Positions 23,173 through 36,654 of a DNA stretch of 64,000 nucleotides are shown here, one piece after another (the first letter of the stretch is position 1; every line of letters begins with the position of its first letter). Source of the stretch: Nipponacmea schrenckii (Eukaryota > Mollusca > Gastropoda > Lottiidae); the NCBI GenBank assembly GCA_030562195.1, contig JAUJPP010000006.1:3100001-3164000 (forward strand), read 5' to 3'. The translations under genes were made by a program, and so were the position numbers. The notes under the pieces were generated by a model. The model worked only from the letters and a program-made list of their open reading frames with translations. It searched no databases and was not told where the DNA came from.

Positions 23173-26100
23173 TCATTTCTTCTTTTGATGTGGTAGATCA
23201 CGTAATCTAAAACAGAAAGTGAAAGTAGCTTTCATAGTAAAGAATAAGGGATTGTAAACATATTTTTTATCAGGAGTATTTACAGTTAATTTGTAAGATT
23301 TCTATCAGGTGTCTGTGGCTCAGTATTTATAGTTATTCTTCGCCATATATGACCTCACTGTTCCCCAAGTTGCTAATATCAACAGCCTTTTACAATACCA
23401 TTGTACTCAATGACCATACCAGACAAGACTGGACCCTCACAGCTTGTTTGGAGGACTGAACAGCAACTTTATAAGATATGCCACAAATGTCTGATTGAAA
23501 ATAAGAATGGTGCAAATTGATGATATCATCGTCCCCAATACATTAAGATTTTCAGAAAACCTCTGTACATCAAACAACCTCCTTAGTTTAAGAAGGAAGA
23601 ACGACAGATGCCTATTTGGAATACACATCCAACACTGGAACAACTTTAAGTAACTGAAATAACAGTAACTACCTGGATAAAATCTGCTGATCAAGTATTT
23701 TATCATCTAAAATAACGTCACTATCTTCACTACTTTCCTCACCACTTTTCACTCTTTCTTTCTTTTTCTTCTTCTTCGGTTTCTTATCTTTATGTTTCTT
23801 ATGTTTAGACTGTAATAAATGGTAAATTCATTTCTCTGTATAACACTGCCTGTGAAACATTGAGTTAATAAATGTTAGAAATGGTATATCTATATATCAA
23901 GTGCTTCTTTACCTATGCATATTTCTATATGTCTTGTAAACAGTATGTTTTTTTAAACTGTATTTTAGCCATTCAGGACATCAAACAATGTGCAGACATT
24001 TGATAATGATAATAAATACCCATTACTTTTACTACACATTGGTGGCACTAGATTAGTTACTAAATGAAACTTAAGGTGCATTTTTAAAATAGCGCTTAAA
24101 AGGTTTTAAATTATTTTAAAAGATGTAGGCCCAAAAACATATCATTTGATATCTGACAGAAAACACTGATATAGTTTAGGTATAGCTTAGGAAGACAAGA
24201 AACAGTCAGGTACTACAACCTGGCCCCTATCAAACCTCACCTTCTTGTCCTTCGATCTATGTTTGTGTTTATCTTTATATTTATCTTTCAAAGGTTTTTT
24301 ATTTTTCTCTGATTTTTCATATTTTTCTTTCCGTTTACTTTTCTTCTTGTGTTTAGGTTTAAAACTATCTTTATGTTCTTTTAATGCTTTCTTCAGGTCC
24401 TCCTTTGATCCTGCAAATATTATTACAATTTCAATTAAATGAATGTTACATCCTACTCTTCTGCACTACATGGGCTCATATAGACAGCCAATGCCATGCA
24501 GTGTGTAATGAGGAAAACTTTGCCAGGACACTTGCATAAGCCCATTTTTTGCAATTTCCAACTGTTGAGGGATCTTTAATGTGCACAACCTATAGCTCAC
24601 AGGGCCTTGGTTTATTGTCCCATGACTAGACGCTCTCTCCAAGTCAGTCCCTCCAACCTGCATCACTGACAAGGGAACACCAGGTTAAAAATCTCTGAAT
24701 GTGATAACTTCTCTTGTTTGTTTCTTTGCACAAGATTAAAATAAAATACTGCTCACCTAAAGGACCAGGTTGTGGAGGAACTGGACCATAATATTCCACT
24801 TCCTCTTCACTATCAGTTGACCTTGATGACGACCTTGACTTATGCCTTGACCTTGACCTTTGTCTGGAATCTGACCCTGAATGATGTTTTGACCTTGATG
24901 AAGATGTATTTCTATGTTTAGATTTTGATGTTGATGGTTTAGAAAACATGAATTTATTTGTTTCTTGGTTGTCATTGCTGGAAGCTTTTGAAAAATCTAA
25001 TTTATTTGCATCTTTGTTCTCATTGCTAAAGAACTTGAAACTTTTAACACCTGAATCAGCCAATGATTTGCTGTCCTTCATATTGTCACTTGGCAACGAT
25101 TTTGATATGTGATTGTCAACATCCATATTTGAATTTGTCTTGTTGTCAGTAGTGACAAAGGGTGACAACCGTTCCTCCACAGACTCAATTAATGTTCCAT
25201 CACCCGGTAACTTATAATTTGAAGCGTGTAATTTTGTTGAAGGTATTTCACTGGTGGTTTTGTCTGTTGTTTTATCTTCTTGCTCATCTGAAAACAACAA
25301 AAACAACTCTGTAATAAAATTAATTGTAAGTCATGAGAGCAAAATACATGGAGCACCATAATCACTGATAAACAATTACAATTTGATTAAATAGGACAAA
25401 CAGAAACAACTAAATATTTTTTAAAATGATAACAACTGAGGTTCATAGTTAAAGATCCTTTCTACCAGCTGGTCCTTGGTTAATCCTCTTGGCATTGATC
25501 TTTCCTGGTTTGGGCCAGATGGAATTATGAGTGAAGAGAGAGTCTGTCATTTTAAGTAAGCTTCTTGTGGTACTGGACCCCTGGTAAAAAAAAGTATATG
25601 CCAGTATCCTTATCAAGGAGTTTTAAAATCTATAAGGAACAACTGCTACAAGGACTCTCTTATATAAATTATAATTACACGAACCTTCATCTGAATCAGA
25701 GCTACTGCTTACTTCAGAATCAGAATTTTGAAAAACAGCTCGGAATAAATCAAACGCCTTCTCCTCTTTCTTTTCAGTTACCTAAACAACAAAAATATAA
25801 TGAGTTTTACACCCTGATATTCCATCCTGACAGGGTTTTTGAATACCATTAATCTCAGAGTAGGGTGTTTTTCCCAAGTATTTCCCATCTTTTCCTCTCA
25901 ACCCTTTTGAATTCTGCTTACCGACCATTTTTTCAGAGCATATGAAATACGATCCAACCACGGTTTCCTATTTTATTGAACTTCTGATTTGTAAAGACTG
26001 ATCAATCAAATGTCACCAGAATGTCACTTACCACAGTTTTATTACCAGATATTACCATTTCTTCCTCTGTATTAACTTCCACACCTTGCGATATTTTTGA

Positions 26101-29100
26101 TTTTCGCTCTCTCTCAGAAGGATCCTCTAAATCTGCCTTATCAGACGTGACTTCCTTATTCCCGCCTTTATAATGACTAGTTTTAGGTTTTTCATCTTCG
26201 AATAAAACATTGAAAATGGATGGTTTCTTCTTCATATGAAACGCAACTTTTGATGCTGCTGCTGTTTTAGTTGTGTCTGCTGAAAAATAATTCAAATAAG
26301 GATTAGGGTAGAAGGAACAGTAAGCTGTGATCTTTAATGTGCACTGCTAAAAGCAAAAGAGTTGACCTTTCTATAACTAGAATGTCCTGTACATGTTCTG
26401 TACCTAATGGTGTAATGAAGACAGGCAACGCCTGCATTGGCATTTTTGCCAAGCATTAGCCTACTCTCTTAACAATTTCTGACTGTTGAGGGATCAATAA
26501 CATGCACAGCATGTAGTAAAGAGGGCCTTGATTTTCCAAATAATTAGACACTCTTTCCATGTCAGTCTGTCCGACCTGCATGACTGACAAGGGGAAAACT
26601 TGGTTCATCACAAAGTTCATCTCGACCTTTGATGGGAATGAAACCTAGGACCCTTTAGGTTTTCGAGCAAGCATCTAACTCACTGAGCCACTGCTGCTCC
26701 CTCCTAAATAAGAAATATACATGTACCTGGTTTGTCCTCAATAGCTAATGGTTGTGATACAGAAGTTTCAGGGGTGGTGGTGGGCTGCTCAGGGGTAAAA
26801 TCTGAGACAGGAAAACTGAGGAAATTATACACTGAATATTTATCTCTTTTAGCAGACGGCAGACCAGATATAGATGATCTGAAATACAAGAAGTGAATTA
26901 GTTAGATGATGGTTGAATTTAGATACAAAGTCTGTTTTAATAAAACACTATGTACTTTTACTATAAATAGTACATCACTATCTTTAATAAGAGCCCGCCC
27001 TCAATATGCAACCACGATAAAGTCTCCCTAGGAGTTTTTTGGCCATTCGTAGGCAAAAATGTTTTTTACTTTTTTTACCACAAAAGAACAAATTCTTTAG
27101 GCATGCATAGTCAAGTGACAATTCAAATAGCAGAGCTCATATATTAGGAATTATATGGTACATCAGTTCAAAAAATACCAGGCCCAAGGCCCACAAAACA
27201 TTTCTAATTCTCAGCTAAGATTTTACTCAAATTGCTCCTCCCATCAAGAATATGAATGTGGTATTGAAAAAAACATTGTGCCTAAGGAATAGATAGATAT
27301 TTTGTCATCTTTTATACAATCAGTTGTGCACCTTCAATAGTTACTAAATAATTAGCAAAACCTCCGCTAACTATGAAAGAAAGACCCTAGAGCCAGACCT
27401 ACCCTGGGTAAGGATCAGGGACATTAAATCTTTTACATAAAACTTTATCAGGATGCCATTCGAACGTCTCTCGAGTCAACTGACCAAACATCTTCATCTC
27501 TACTGCCTTGGCCTTATCAGATTTCTCAGCCTACAATATATATCAATAATACAACATTTTATCATTAAAGAGATACTGTATCTTAGAATGAACATAAAAT
27601 TTAGTTCTCTAATGGTCAGTATGTGTATATATTCATCAATGATTCATGACTTGATTGACAGGTTGCATATATCTATTGCAACATCAAATAATAGCCTACT
27701 TAAATCAAATTCTAGATACAAGAACTTTAGTTTGTGATATCAGCTTTCACTGGAAGCGAACTTTAACTTGTCATCTACCAACCAACCAACAAGAACTACC
27801 CTCATACTGATGTCTCTAGATTAGGATTAGATGAGATACTTTGATCTGACCTTTGACCTAGTCACATCTTTAGAAACCTAAGTTATTATCTGTGAAATAT
27901 GAATTATGTTTTGTATGGCTTTCTTACCCCATCATCTACAGGAACATCAGCTGTTTCTGTATCATCTCCATATTTAGCAGACGTGAAACGAGATGCCATC
28001 ATTCCTGAGAGTGGCTTATATAATTTACTGGCTTTTACAAACTCCTCCCTCTCACGTTCTCTCTCCCATTCTGTCATACCTCCCCCAACAATTTCTGAAT
28101 AAGGGTCTAGATAACAACAAAAAAATCATTTTTCAATCACAAAATGTTCTTCCAGGTTGTCCCCTGCAGTGTTGCAAGTTGGAGGGACTGACAGAGGGAC
28201 AATAAACTGAGGTCCTGTGTGCTACAGGCTGTGGACATTATAAATCCTCAAAAGATGGAAATCACAAAAAAGTAGGCTTGTGCTGCTGTCCTGGCAAAAT
28301 CCCAAAAAAAGTTAGCCATGTGTCAAAAAATACCCCCCCCCCCAAAAAAAAAACAACAAGTAACAAAGAGACAAATTCATGACAGCTTTAAGGAAGAACA
28401 GAATGATTTTTGTTAATACATTATCCTTACCTCTTCTACCTTGTTGACTAAAAAACAAGTACTGTTCATACCGTGCCTGTTTCTCAGGAAACTTAGCAAA
28501 TGGTTTAAATGATATGCTGCCATAAGACAATGGTTTATTGGAAGGTGCTGGTATCTCAATAGGGGTTTTAAATAAATTATCTGATGAGCTTTTCACATCT
28601 ATTTCTGGACTAGTTATAGATGTAGAATTAGACGATGATGTTTTTCTTTGTTTCATATCCCATCGTGATGATGTCTTCGTGGCAGGGGTTCTTGTGGACG
28701 GGGAAGATTCTAGTCTGGGTGGGGAAGGAGAAGGGGGTAGTGGAATGTCTTCAACATTGGGAATTAATAACATAGGATTTGTTGAAATATCCATGGGAAT
28801 TGATGATGATAGGTTCAACTTTCCAGATTTTGCATCATCCATTTTTTCTTTATCCTCCTTTGAGATCAGATCAAATACTGAACCTGAAAAAGTTTGAAAA
28901 AAAAATGCAAAAATTTGATTCTGAGTTCCATTATTAAGTTCAGCTTAAAACCTGGAATAAGAATTTTGGATGGCAAACATGAAAACATGTGTTTCAAATA
29001 CGCTCAAGGCCTATTTGTCACCAGATCTGTGAAAAATTGTGGGATTGTGGTAAAACAGTTAGGCTGTCATATTGGTCTATCCCGCAATTGATTATTGTTA

Positions 29101-32100
29101 TCATGGGATCAGGAACTAAAAGACACCCTCTGATTAGTTAAAAAATTAAATCATTAGAACTCAACTGCAAAAAAATTATGTTAGATTATAATGGAGACAA
29201 AAAGATTGTAATGTTATTTATATTTAAATGTATTCAAGCTAACCTATAATAGGTGTTTCTCCAAGTTGAAGAGCTCTATCAGTAGCAGTAAGACTCTTCT
29301 GTTTGTCTTCCTTCCTCTCTAGATCCCTTCCAGCATTAACAATAGACTCAGCAACAACAGGACCTTTAAATCTATGGACTGGTTTAAAATGTCTAGGTAA
29401 TGTAGGTGGTGGAAAAACTTTATTTGGTTTTAATGTTTTACTTGATAGAGTAAATCCTTCTAATAATTTACCCACATAACCAACATGGACTTTCCCTTGA
29501 CCTGAAATAGGATTTTAATGCATTTTTCCTGCAAAAACATTTAACATGTGTTTTGAAAACCTCCTTAATAGTCAGAAATGATAAAAAATAATAATCACTT
29601 GTCTTCAGATTGTATAGAATGAAAGAATACATTCAGGGGTTGATTTGGGTCTTGTTATATAAATATTCATCAGAAATTTATATAATTCCTTCAATAACTC
29701 ACACGACAGGACACACATGTGGATTTTAAGGCTCAAATTCAGACAGTAGGCTGTGAATACTATTACTTAATGCCTTAGCTAAAAATTCCTGATTCAAAGG
29801 CTTAGATCCCACCCTTCTAAATATTTTGCATATTTAGTATACCTGCTTTGGGTCCTTTCGGTGCAGTCCATCCACTGTACTGATTATCATCTTCAACATC
29901 CATAGTCATATCATAATTAGACATATGATCTACACCATATATATCATCATCTTCATCTTCCAACGCTCCTACACCAAAACCCTGAATAGAATATTATTCA
30001 ACATATATAGTAGATACAAATCATCACAATGTCAAACTATTACAATCTTCTTACTTTTACATTTTCACAATGTCAAGCTATTACAATCTTCTCTTATACA
30101 TCTTCACAATGTCAAGCTATTACAAACTTCATCTTATACATCTTCACAATGTCAAGCTATTACAAACTTCATCTTATACATCTTCACAATGTCAAGCTAT
30201 TACAAACTTCATCTTATACATCTTCACAATGTCAAGCTATTACAAACTTCATCTTATACATCTTCACAATGTCAAGCTATTACAAACCCTTTATCTTATA
30301 CATCTTCACAATGTCAAGCTATTACAACCTTCATCTTATACATCTTCACAATGTCAAGCTATTACAAACTTCATCTTATACATCTTCACAATGTCAAGCT
30401 ATTACAAACTTCATCTTATACATCTTCACAATGTCAAGCTATTACAACCTTCATTTATACACCTTCACAATGTCAAGCTATTACAAACTTCATCTTATAC
30501 ATCTTCACAATGTCAAGCTATTCAAACTTCTCTTATACATCTTTACAATGTCAAGCTATTACAAACTTCATCTTATACATCTTCACAATGTCAAGCTATT
30601 ACAAACTTCTCTTATACATCTTCACAATGTCAAGCTATTACAAACTTCATCTTATACATCTTCACAATGTCAAGCTATTACAAACTTCATCTTATACATC
30701 TTCACAATGTCAAGCTATTACAAACTTCTCTTATACATCTTCACAATGTCAAGCTATTACAAACTTCATCTTATACATCTTCACAATGTCAAGCTATTAC
30801 AAACTTCATCTTATACATCTTCACAATGTCAAGCTATTACAACCTTCATCTTATACATCTTCACAATGTCAAGCTATTACAAACTTCATCTTATACATCT
30901 TCACAATGTCAAGCTATTACAAACTTCATCTTATACATCTTCACAATGTCAAGCTATTACAAACTTCTCTTATACATCTTCACAATGTCAAGCTATTACA
31001 AACTTCATCTTATACATCTTCACAATGTCAAGCTATTACAAACTTCATACTTATACATCTTCACAATGTCAAGCTATTACAAACTTCATCTTATACATCT
31101 TCACAATGTCAAGCTATTACAAACTTCATCTTATACATCTTCACAATGTCAAGCTATTACAAACTTCATCTTATACATCTTCACAATGTCAAGCTATTAT
31201 AAACTTCATCTTATACATCTTCACAATGTCAAACTATTACAAACTTCATCTTACACATTTTCACAATGTCAAGCTATTACAAACTTCATACTTATACATT
31301 TTCACAATGTCAAGCTATTACAACCTTCATCTTATACATCTTCACAATGTCAAGCTATTACAAACTTCATCTTATACATCTTCACAATGTCAAACTATTA
31401 CAAACTTCATCTTATACATCTTCACAATGTCAAGCTATGTTAAGCTATTACAAACTTTATCTTATACATCTTCACAATGTCAAGCTATTACAAACTTCAT
31501 CTTATACATTTTCACTTATTTTTAACCACTCAGATTAAATATTTTAAAGAAAAAGCCCTGGGTCTCCACGTTAATCTTACCTTGCCTCTAATACCCCTCT
31601 TGCCAGGTTTAGATTTGATAGGTGGGGGTTCAAACAGGTTGATATGGGCAGACGGAAGAGCTACCATCGGGTTCAGTCCTCGATATCCAATACCATGGAC
31701 GTTATCCTTAGCCACAAATGAAACAGGATTAATATCTTTAGGAGCAAACGTGATGTTCTTTAAATATTCTTCATCTTCACTATCAGCCTTTAAAACATTC
31801 AAGATATCAAATTATAATAATAATCAATACAATATTTTCTACTTTTCTGCTATTCATTTGTAATTATGATGGGACCTGTAACAATCTGCATATGAAAATA
31901 TTCACTAAAGATGTCGGTCCTGCATAACTCCTGTGAGTTTTGGTGGGTCTATACTTCTTTAAAGCCGTAAAACGCTTTTATAGGCTGGGATACGGCGTTT
32001 GCCAGCATTCTTCATTGCATCGATTTATACTTACATCGCCAGCGAGTCACGACAGATTACAGTTATGTAATTCAATAGTTTATGACATGAAAAAGGACGG

Positions 32101-35100
32101 CGCATGCAGGTGTTAGCACAAGTTAACGCTAACCGGCATAACATTTTACAGGGGTTAAAAGTATAAACCCAGCTTTAGAAGCTTGCTCGCCAATCAAAGG
32201 ATCCATGGATCAAATCCTGTCCTGACATTTAGTTGTATATTCAAAACACAAGTCATCAGCAAGGGTGAGTTTTCGGCAATTCCTGAATCCAATCAATGTA
32301 ACTTACTTCATCTGAACTGGAGTCTGGCTTCATGGCACAACCATACTGTTTCTCTACTGTAAAATATCAAATATAGCTTTAATATTATGGGATAAAGATT
32401 GGGGGTAAGGGGATTCTACCAAGGGAGGTAATCATGTTCCTCCATAGTGAGGCCAGGGGCCTTATTCTCTAAAACTTATTCAGAAATAACTAATAAGATA
32501 TATAAATGTTTATTTACATGCTTTCCTCTTTTTCTTCAATTTTCTGGACACCCTAGGTCCCACACCTTGTCCCTCTTTCCATCCCATTTTCCTCAATAAC
32601 TTAATTCCGATTGGTAACCTATTGAAAGGAATATTAAAGAATCAAGGCTGAGGTCAAGTGTTTTTTGATGATTAAAACAAGAGTTATTGTACCAAATCTG
32701 TCCTTACTCTCAAAAGTTATTTCCCTTGCTCTAGCAATATCCAAATGAAAATGGTTGGTTTTCTTCATCTTGACAATTATATCAGTTTCCTTTTTATATA
32801 TAAAACACCTTATTAATGTAGTATTTCTTACATTTTCAACCTATATTAATTTTAAAGTTCAATCTATTTTAATTAATCCTTACGTTTCTGGAATGATAAG
32901 GTCCATAAGAGTTGTGTCCCCTTCTTGTATAGAATCACCAGTGATAGAGGAAGCTAGAGTTTTGCGTTTTCGCTGCCGTTCTTCTGATGTAAATGAATCA
33001 GCTGTAGCTATTTTACGCGGAGCTATACCATGTTCACTAAAATCCTGAAAGATATCAAGTTTTAAAATAATATAATTAAGCAACTTACAATTACCGGTAC
33101 TAAAATTAGAATCATTCAAAATGAGTAAAATCCATCCCCGTCTTCAGGTTGGGGTCCATCGAGGCTGGTCCCTGTCAAGTGAGAATAAAGCCCCACCTAT
33201 TGTGGAGAGGGAGAAACTGGATGAAAAATAAGGCCCTGTTACCAATTCTGTCATGTAATTTTGTTATTTAACAAAGTGAACAGTGATGTATCGTCAAATT
33301 AAGTAAACATTCTCTCAGTGACAGTACATAGCGTTGTTTTCATGTGATTACAGAACAGCACTGTGAAGGACTGTCTATAGTGATGTTTTTATGTGTTAAT
33401 TTTAACAGTGTATACAGAAGTGAATCTAGAAAATGACAGATGAGATAAGAACATTAACAGAAATAACAGGCCCGAACCTAAATGGAGTCCATTATATTAC
33501 AATACCAGACTACATGATATAAAGAGTCATGACATTTTCTGGTATAGAAAAATAGCTTGGAGAGGTAACACCTTAAAAATGTCTCATTATCCTTGTATCC
33601 TGTTCTGGTAACTAGGTCAGACATTTTCTCGTGCATTAAGATTGGCCATGGCCCAATAGCCCACCTCCTAAATACATCACTAGCACTAACCTCATCATCC
33701 ATAAAATCTTCCACTGATTGACCAACATGTTCCGTTTTAGAATTCCGTGAAGACACAAACGTTGATGGTGCCCATCCTAAAACATACATCAAATTAATTT
33801 ATTAACAACTACCATTGAGTAACACATAAAATGATTAAGAGTCTTTCAATATGACTTAGTTATGCAAGTTTTCCAGATTTTAAGGGATCCTGTTACTTTA
33901 TGACACCAGGTAAGTTCACTGAAGAATATATATACTCATATTGACCTTTCTTTAGAACTTAAATTTTTATTCATGGTAAGAAGCAGTTTCACTTTAATAA
34001 GAAACCTTCCTTCAGTGACACAATGGATGTATAAATAATGTCACGCCAGGGAAATTTCACGGTTGTCGATACCGAGTCAGAGTGAAGCGAAGCGTGACCA
34101 GATTTTAGGTTTTGATGGGAGTGTCAGACGCCATACTTGTTTTAAGTTTGAAACAAGTATGGCGGATAAGATTTTTTTTATAACGGGAGTTCAGCTTTAA
34201 GGGGGTTGACAACCCTAAACCTATGTACAAAAAATAGACGATTTCAACCACTTCTTTTCCACCTATCTGAAATATTTAAATATCAATGGAAAGAGGGGAC
34301 TTTCAGCTATCCAAAAAAACCAATGGATTAGCACATGTCAATACCCTTCCACCCACCAATCATAAAATTTTCTTTGCTTACATGTGACGTAATGATTTAT
34401 GGGATATCACGTGACTTCTGGATTCCCCCGATACACAAACTCTTACTTCGCGTGCCGATATTAACAATAACTGACCGGCAAAGGTAGATAATGTTTATTT
34501 AGCCGATGACGTTGTAATCACAAATGTCAACTGACAACGTAATTTGTACGTCTACATAGAGGAATACCCCGTTTTGTTCTATAAATAGATTATCTTCACG
34601 GACGGATATCAGACGAACTACTGAAGCGATTGAGCTAAAATTTTTACTAGATGAGTTTCTTTTGATGCCAAATAGAATGGATATAAACTTAATAAATTTC
34701 TTGATTGAAATACACCTCGAAAGATAAGGTTGTCAACCCCCTTAAGTAATATATTAAGATCAAGCTCAAGTTTAATTTTTGCCAAATCCTAGTGTTTGGT
34801 CTGTCTCAAATTCTTCACAATCTCTTTAAACAAGGCTATATCGAAATCTCTAAGTAAATGAACATGATGATAATCCTGTTATTTCAGACATTAGATACTT
34901 CTTCAGAAACAATCAAATTCAAATTGGAATAATTGCAGTTCGAGTTGACCAGTTATTACCTTCTTTAGTACCAACAGAGTTAAAATAACCAGCTGAGAAA
35001 CCACCAGTAAAGGCTCCATGAAATCTCTGACGACCTTTATCATCTGTAACTGGCAGGTCTTTAACTGATACTCGCTTCTTTCTAGCTTCATCTGAAAGTA

Positions 35101-36315
35101 AATCAACATTGGAAGAAAAGTTTGAGTTGAGTTAAGATATCTACATTTAGAAGTTGAGAGTCAATATAACAAGGAACACAAGGAAATAAATTATGGTATA
35201 ACACACTTCTTTAATAACAAGGTACATAACACACTTCTTTAATAACAAGGTACATAACACACTTCTTTAATAACAAGGTACATAACACACTTCTTTCATT
35301 ACAAAATACATCACAGTTCAACACAATTCCATCTGATGACGACATGTAAATTGTAATGTACTTTGTTATTATCTGATGTTAAAACGTTATGTGCCTTGTT
35401 ATTAATGAAGTGTGTTATAGCCTAATATATTCTCTTTCGTTCTTTGTTATATCTGTAACATTTCAGTCTGATTGAAAAGTTTGAGTTTTATTGAAGGAAC
35501 AGAATGTAAATCTATTTAATTTTTTTATGCAGTGACTATTTGCACATTCAGAGTGTATTGTGTTTGACTGCTAACAATTGAAGGGCTACAGATAAGAGTG
35601 AAAAGATTCGCAACTTGTTGATTTAAAGTGTGAGCCATTTTGATAGACTAGAATACAAATGTGTGACTTTTAACCGACATATTTCTGCGACAAAATGATA
35701 AATTGAGTAGTTTTTGATTTTGACTCTGTTGTGTAAAAATAAGTTTCCTTGAATTTAGTGGATTTTATGAAAAATAAATAATAACTAACAAATGAAATGT
35801 AATTTTTCACCAAACTTCGCTTCTACTTTTATAATGGCAATTCAAGTGTCATACAGTGTGCATTGGCAATTTAAGTTATATGTCATAAAAGCACAGGTAT
35901 GTAGGCCTAGGCAATGTTGATTTACTACCATTATTATCAGATATTTGAGATATGTGATTAAATTTCTACCACCAATCACTTAATCTGCATTCAATAATCA
36001 GTTAATCTTGTTTACTCTGATTAAATTAACACCTACAGAATCAGATTATCACCTTAGCTTATCACTGGCAGGTGAAATCAAAGGGCAGGGGAGGGGGTAA
36101 AAGTAAACATTGAAAAATTCGGATTTGTGCGTGAACTTATTGCCGAAACTGGAGATAAAAGGCCCATTCAGCTCGCTTAAACTGCTGCAAAGTTTAACGA
36201 TTAACCCAGTGAACAATAAGAAATGACATGTCAAAGTACCATCTTCAAGTTGCTCGACTTGTTTCCCAATAACTATAAACGAATCTTCTTCGTCTGAATC
36301 CATGGACAGCGCCAT
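23173..36315 (-). CDS. GPATCH1: G-patch domain-containing protein 1
   Basis: GPATCH1 is a nuclear, spliceosome-associated G-patch protein thought to activate the helicase DHX35. Nineteen coding exons: 36240-36315, 34960-35091, 33691-33776, 32884-33044, 32518-32618, 32307-32356, 31581-31787, 29843-29981, 29244-29501, 28431-28883, 27928-28106, 27403-27530, 26727-26878, 26032-26279, 25685-25781, 24757-25287, 24241-24410, 23673-23809, 23173-23206. All phases agree, giving 1112 aa (human 931). The N-terminal domain has [19 protein letters not shown] and [11 protein letters not shown]; the G-patch (about 153-186) has [17 protein letters not shown]; later blocks are [54 protein letters not shown] and [14 protein letters not shown]. 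The tail is longer than human, with an Arg/Ser-rich part in exon 16 and Lys/His-rich exons 17-18. The tiny last exon ([11 protein letters not shown]) matches the human end. The 1.5-kb minisatellite fills intron 7. Confidence 0.95.
24441..24690 (-). mobile_element. SINE copy in GPATCH1 intron 16
   Basis: TTACATCCTACTCTTCTGCA, GGGATCTTTAATGTGCACAA, GGCCTTGGTTTATTGTCCCA and CCAACCTGCATCACTGACAA are in the same order as in the reverse complement of 41421-41717. The tRNA-like head is missing. Confidence 0.8.
26380..26702 (-). mobile_element. Near full-length tRNA-derived SINE in GPATCH1 intron 13
   Basis: On the minus strand it begins with a tRNA-like head: GTGGCTCAGTGAGTT-type box A (here CAGTGGCTCAGTGAGTTAGA), then box B-like GGTTTCATTCCC. 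It runs through the body shared with 24441-24690 and 41421-41717. It is an RNA polymerase III-type retroposon. Confidence 0.82.
28140..28325 (+). mobile_element. SINE fragment in GPATCH1 intron 10
   Basis: TTGCAAGTTGGAGGGACTGA, GGGACAATAAACTGAGGTCC and GTAGGCTTGTGCTGCTGTCC match the SINE middle. It is followed by a C run and an A run at about 28330-28355. Confidence 0.65.
30010..31515 (+). repeat. 40-bp minisatellite in GPATCH1 intron 7 (about 38 units)
   Basis: The unit CTTCACAATGTCAAGCTATT followed by ACAAACTTCATCTTATACAT repeats with almost no drift; a few units lack 2-4 bases in CATCTTATAC. Because 40 is not a multiple of three and no frame has a stop, all three plus-strand frames are open for 425-498 codons. 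These frames are by-products, not genes: they lie antisense in an intron and have no start context or homology. Confidence 0.96.
34201..34741. mobile_element. TTAA-flanked 541-bp element in GPATCH1 intron 2
   Basis: The ends GGGGGTTGACAACC and GGTTGTCAACCCCC form a perfect 14-bp inverted repeat, each next to TTAA (34197-34200 and 34742-34745). The body is non-coding. It is a third TTAA-type family, distinct from families A and B. Confidence 0.82.
35196..35425. repeat. 28-bp tandem repeat with inverted counterpart, GPATCH1 intron 1
   Basis: ATAACACACTTCTTTAATAA followed by CAAGGTAC repeats three to four times up to about 35300. Further right, GTGCCTTGTTATTAATGAAG with TGTGTTATA (to 35425) is the inverted version, so the region can fold into a long hairpin. 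Confidence 0.75.
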
Positions 36316-36654
36316 TTTGTAGGACAGCAGAAAATTGGATAAAAATGTAACATAGATAAAAATAATTCTTCAAACTCTTTCAGACAGTTAGAAGTTAGAT
36401 TCATAAAAAGAAAAATTTCTCTTTGAAACCAGCATTTCTACAAGAATGGCTCAAGAAAAAGGTGTTAAAATTTTGACCAATTAAAATTGAAACAATGCAA
36501 CTTCTCGCTTCCAAAAATACGGAAATGTCAGAGAACGCATGCGCATTGTAGGTTATCAGCTTTGTGAAGCTGGAAAGATTATTTTTGTTTTGTGTTAATT
36601 AATTGATCGCAGCATCTTTGAGATGAGAAATAGCGTTGCTTTGCATTTTTCAAA
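36316..36654. promoter_or_regulatory. Bidirectional promoter of GPATCH1 and SOCS6-like gene
   Basis: Only 339 bp separate the two start codons of this divergent pair. ACGCATGCGCATTG at 36535-36548 contains a close match to the palindromic NRF1 site (TGCGCATGCG), common in bidirectional housekeeping promoters. No TATA box was evident in the spacer. Confidence 0.6.

Noticed and set aside
28538..28897. Plus-strand 119-codon frame
   Set aside because: It is the antisense of GPATCH1 exon 10, whose minus-strand reading is conserved.
30010..31515. CRISPR-like look of the regular 40-bp array
   Set aside because: There are no variable spacers: units are directly adjacent and uniform. The setting is an intron of an animal gene.
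29925..31525. Three overlapping plus-strand open frames of 425-498 codons
   Set aside because: They are created by a stop-free 40-bp tandem repeat, run in all three frames, lie antisense in a GPATCH1 intron and resemble no protein family.
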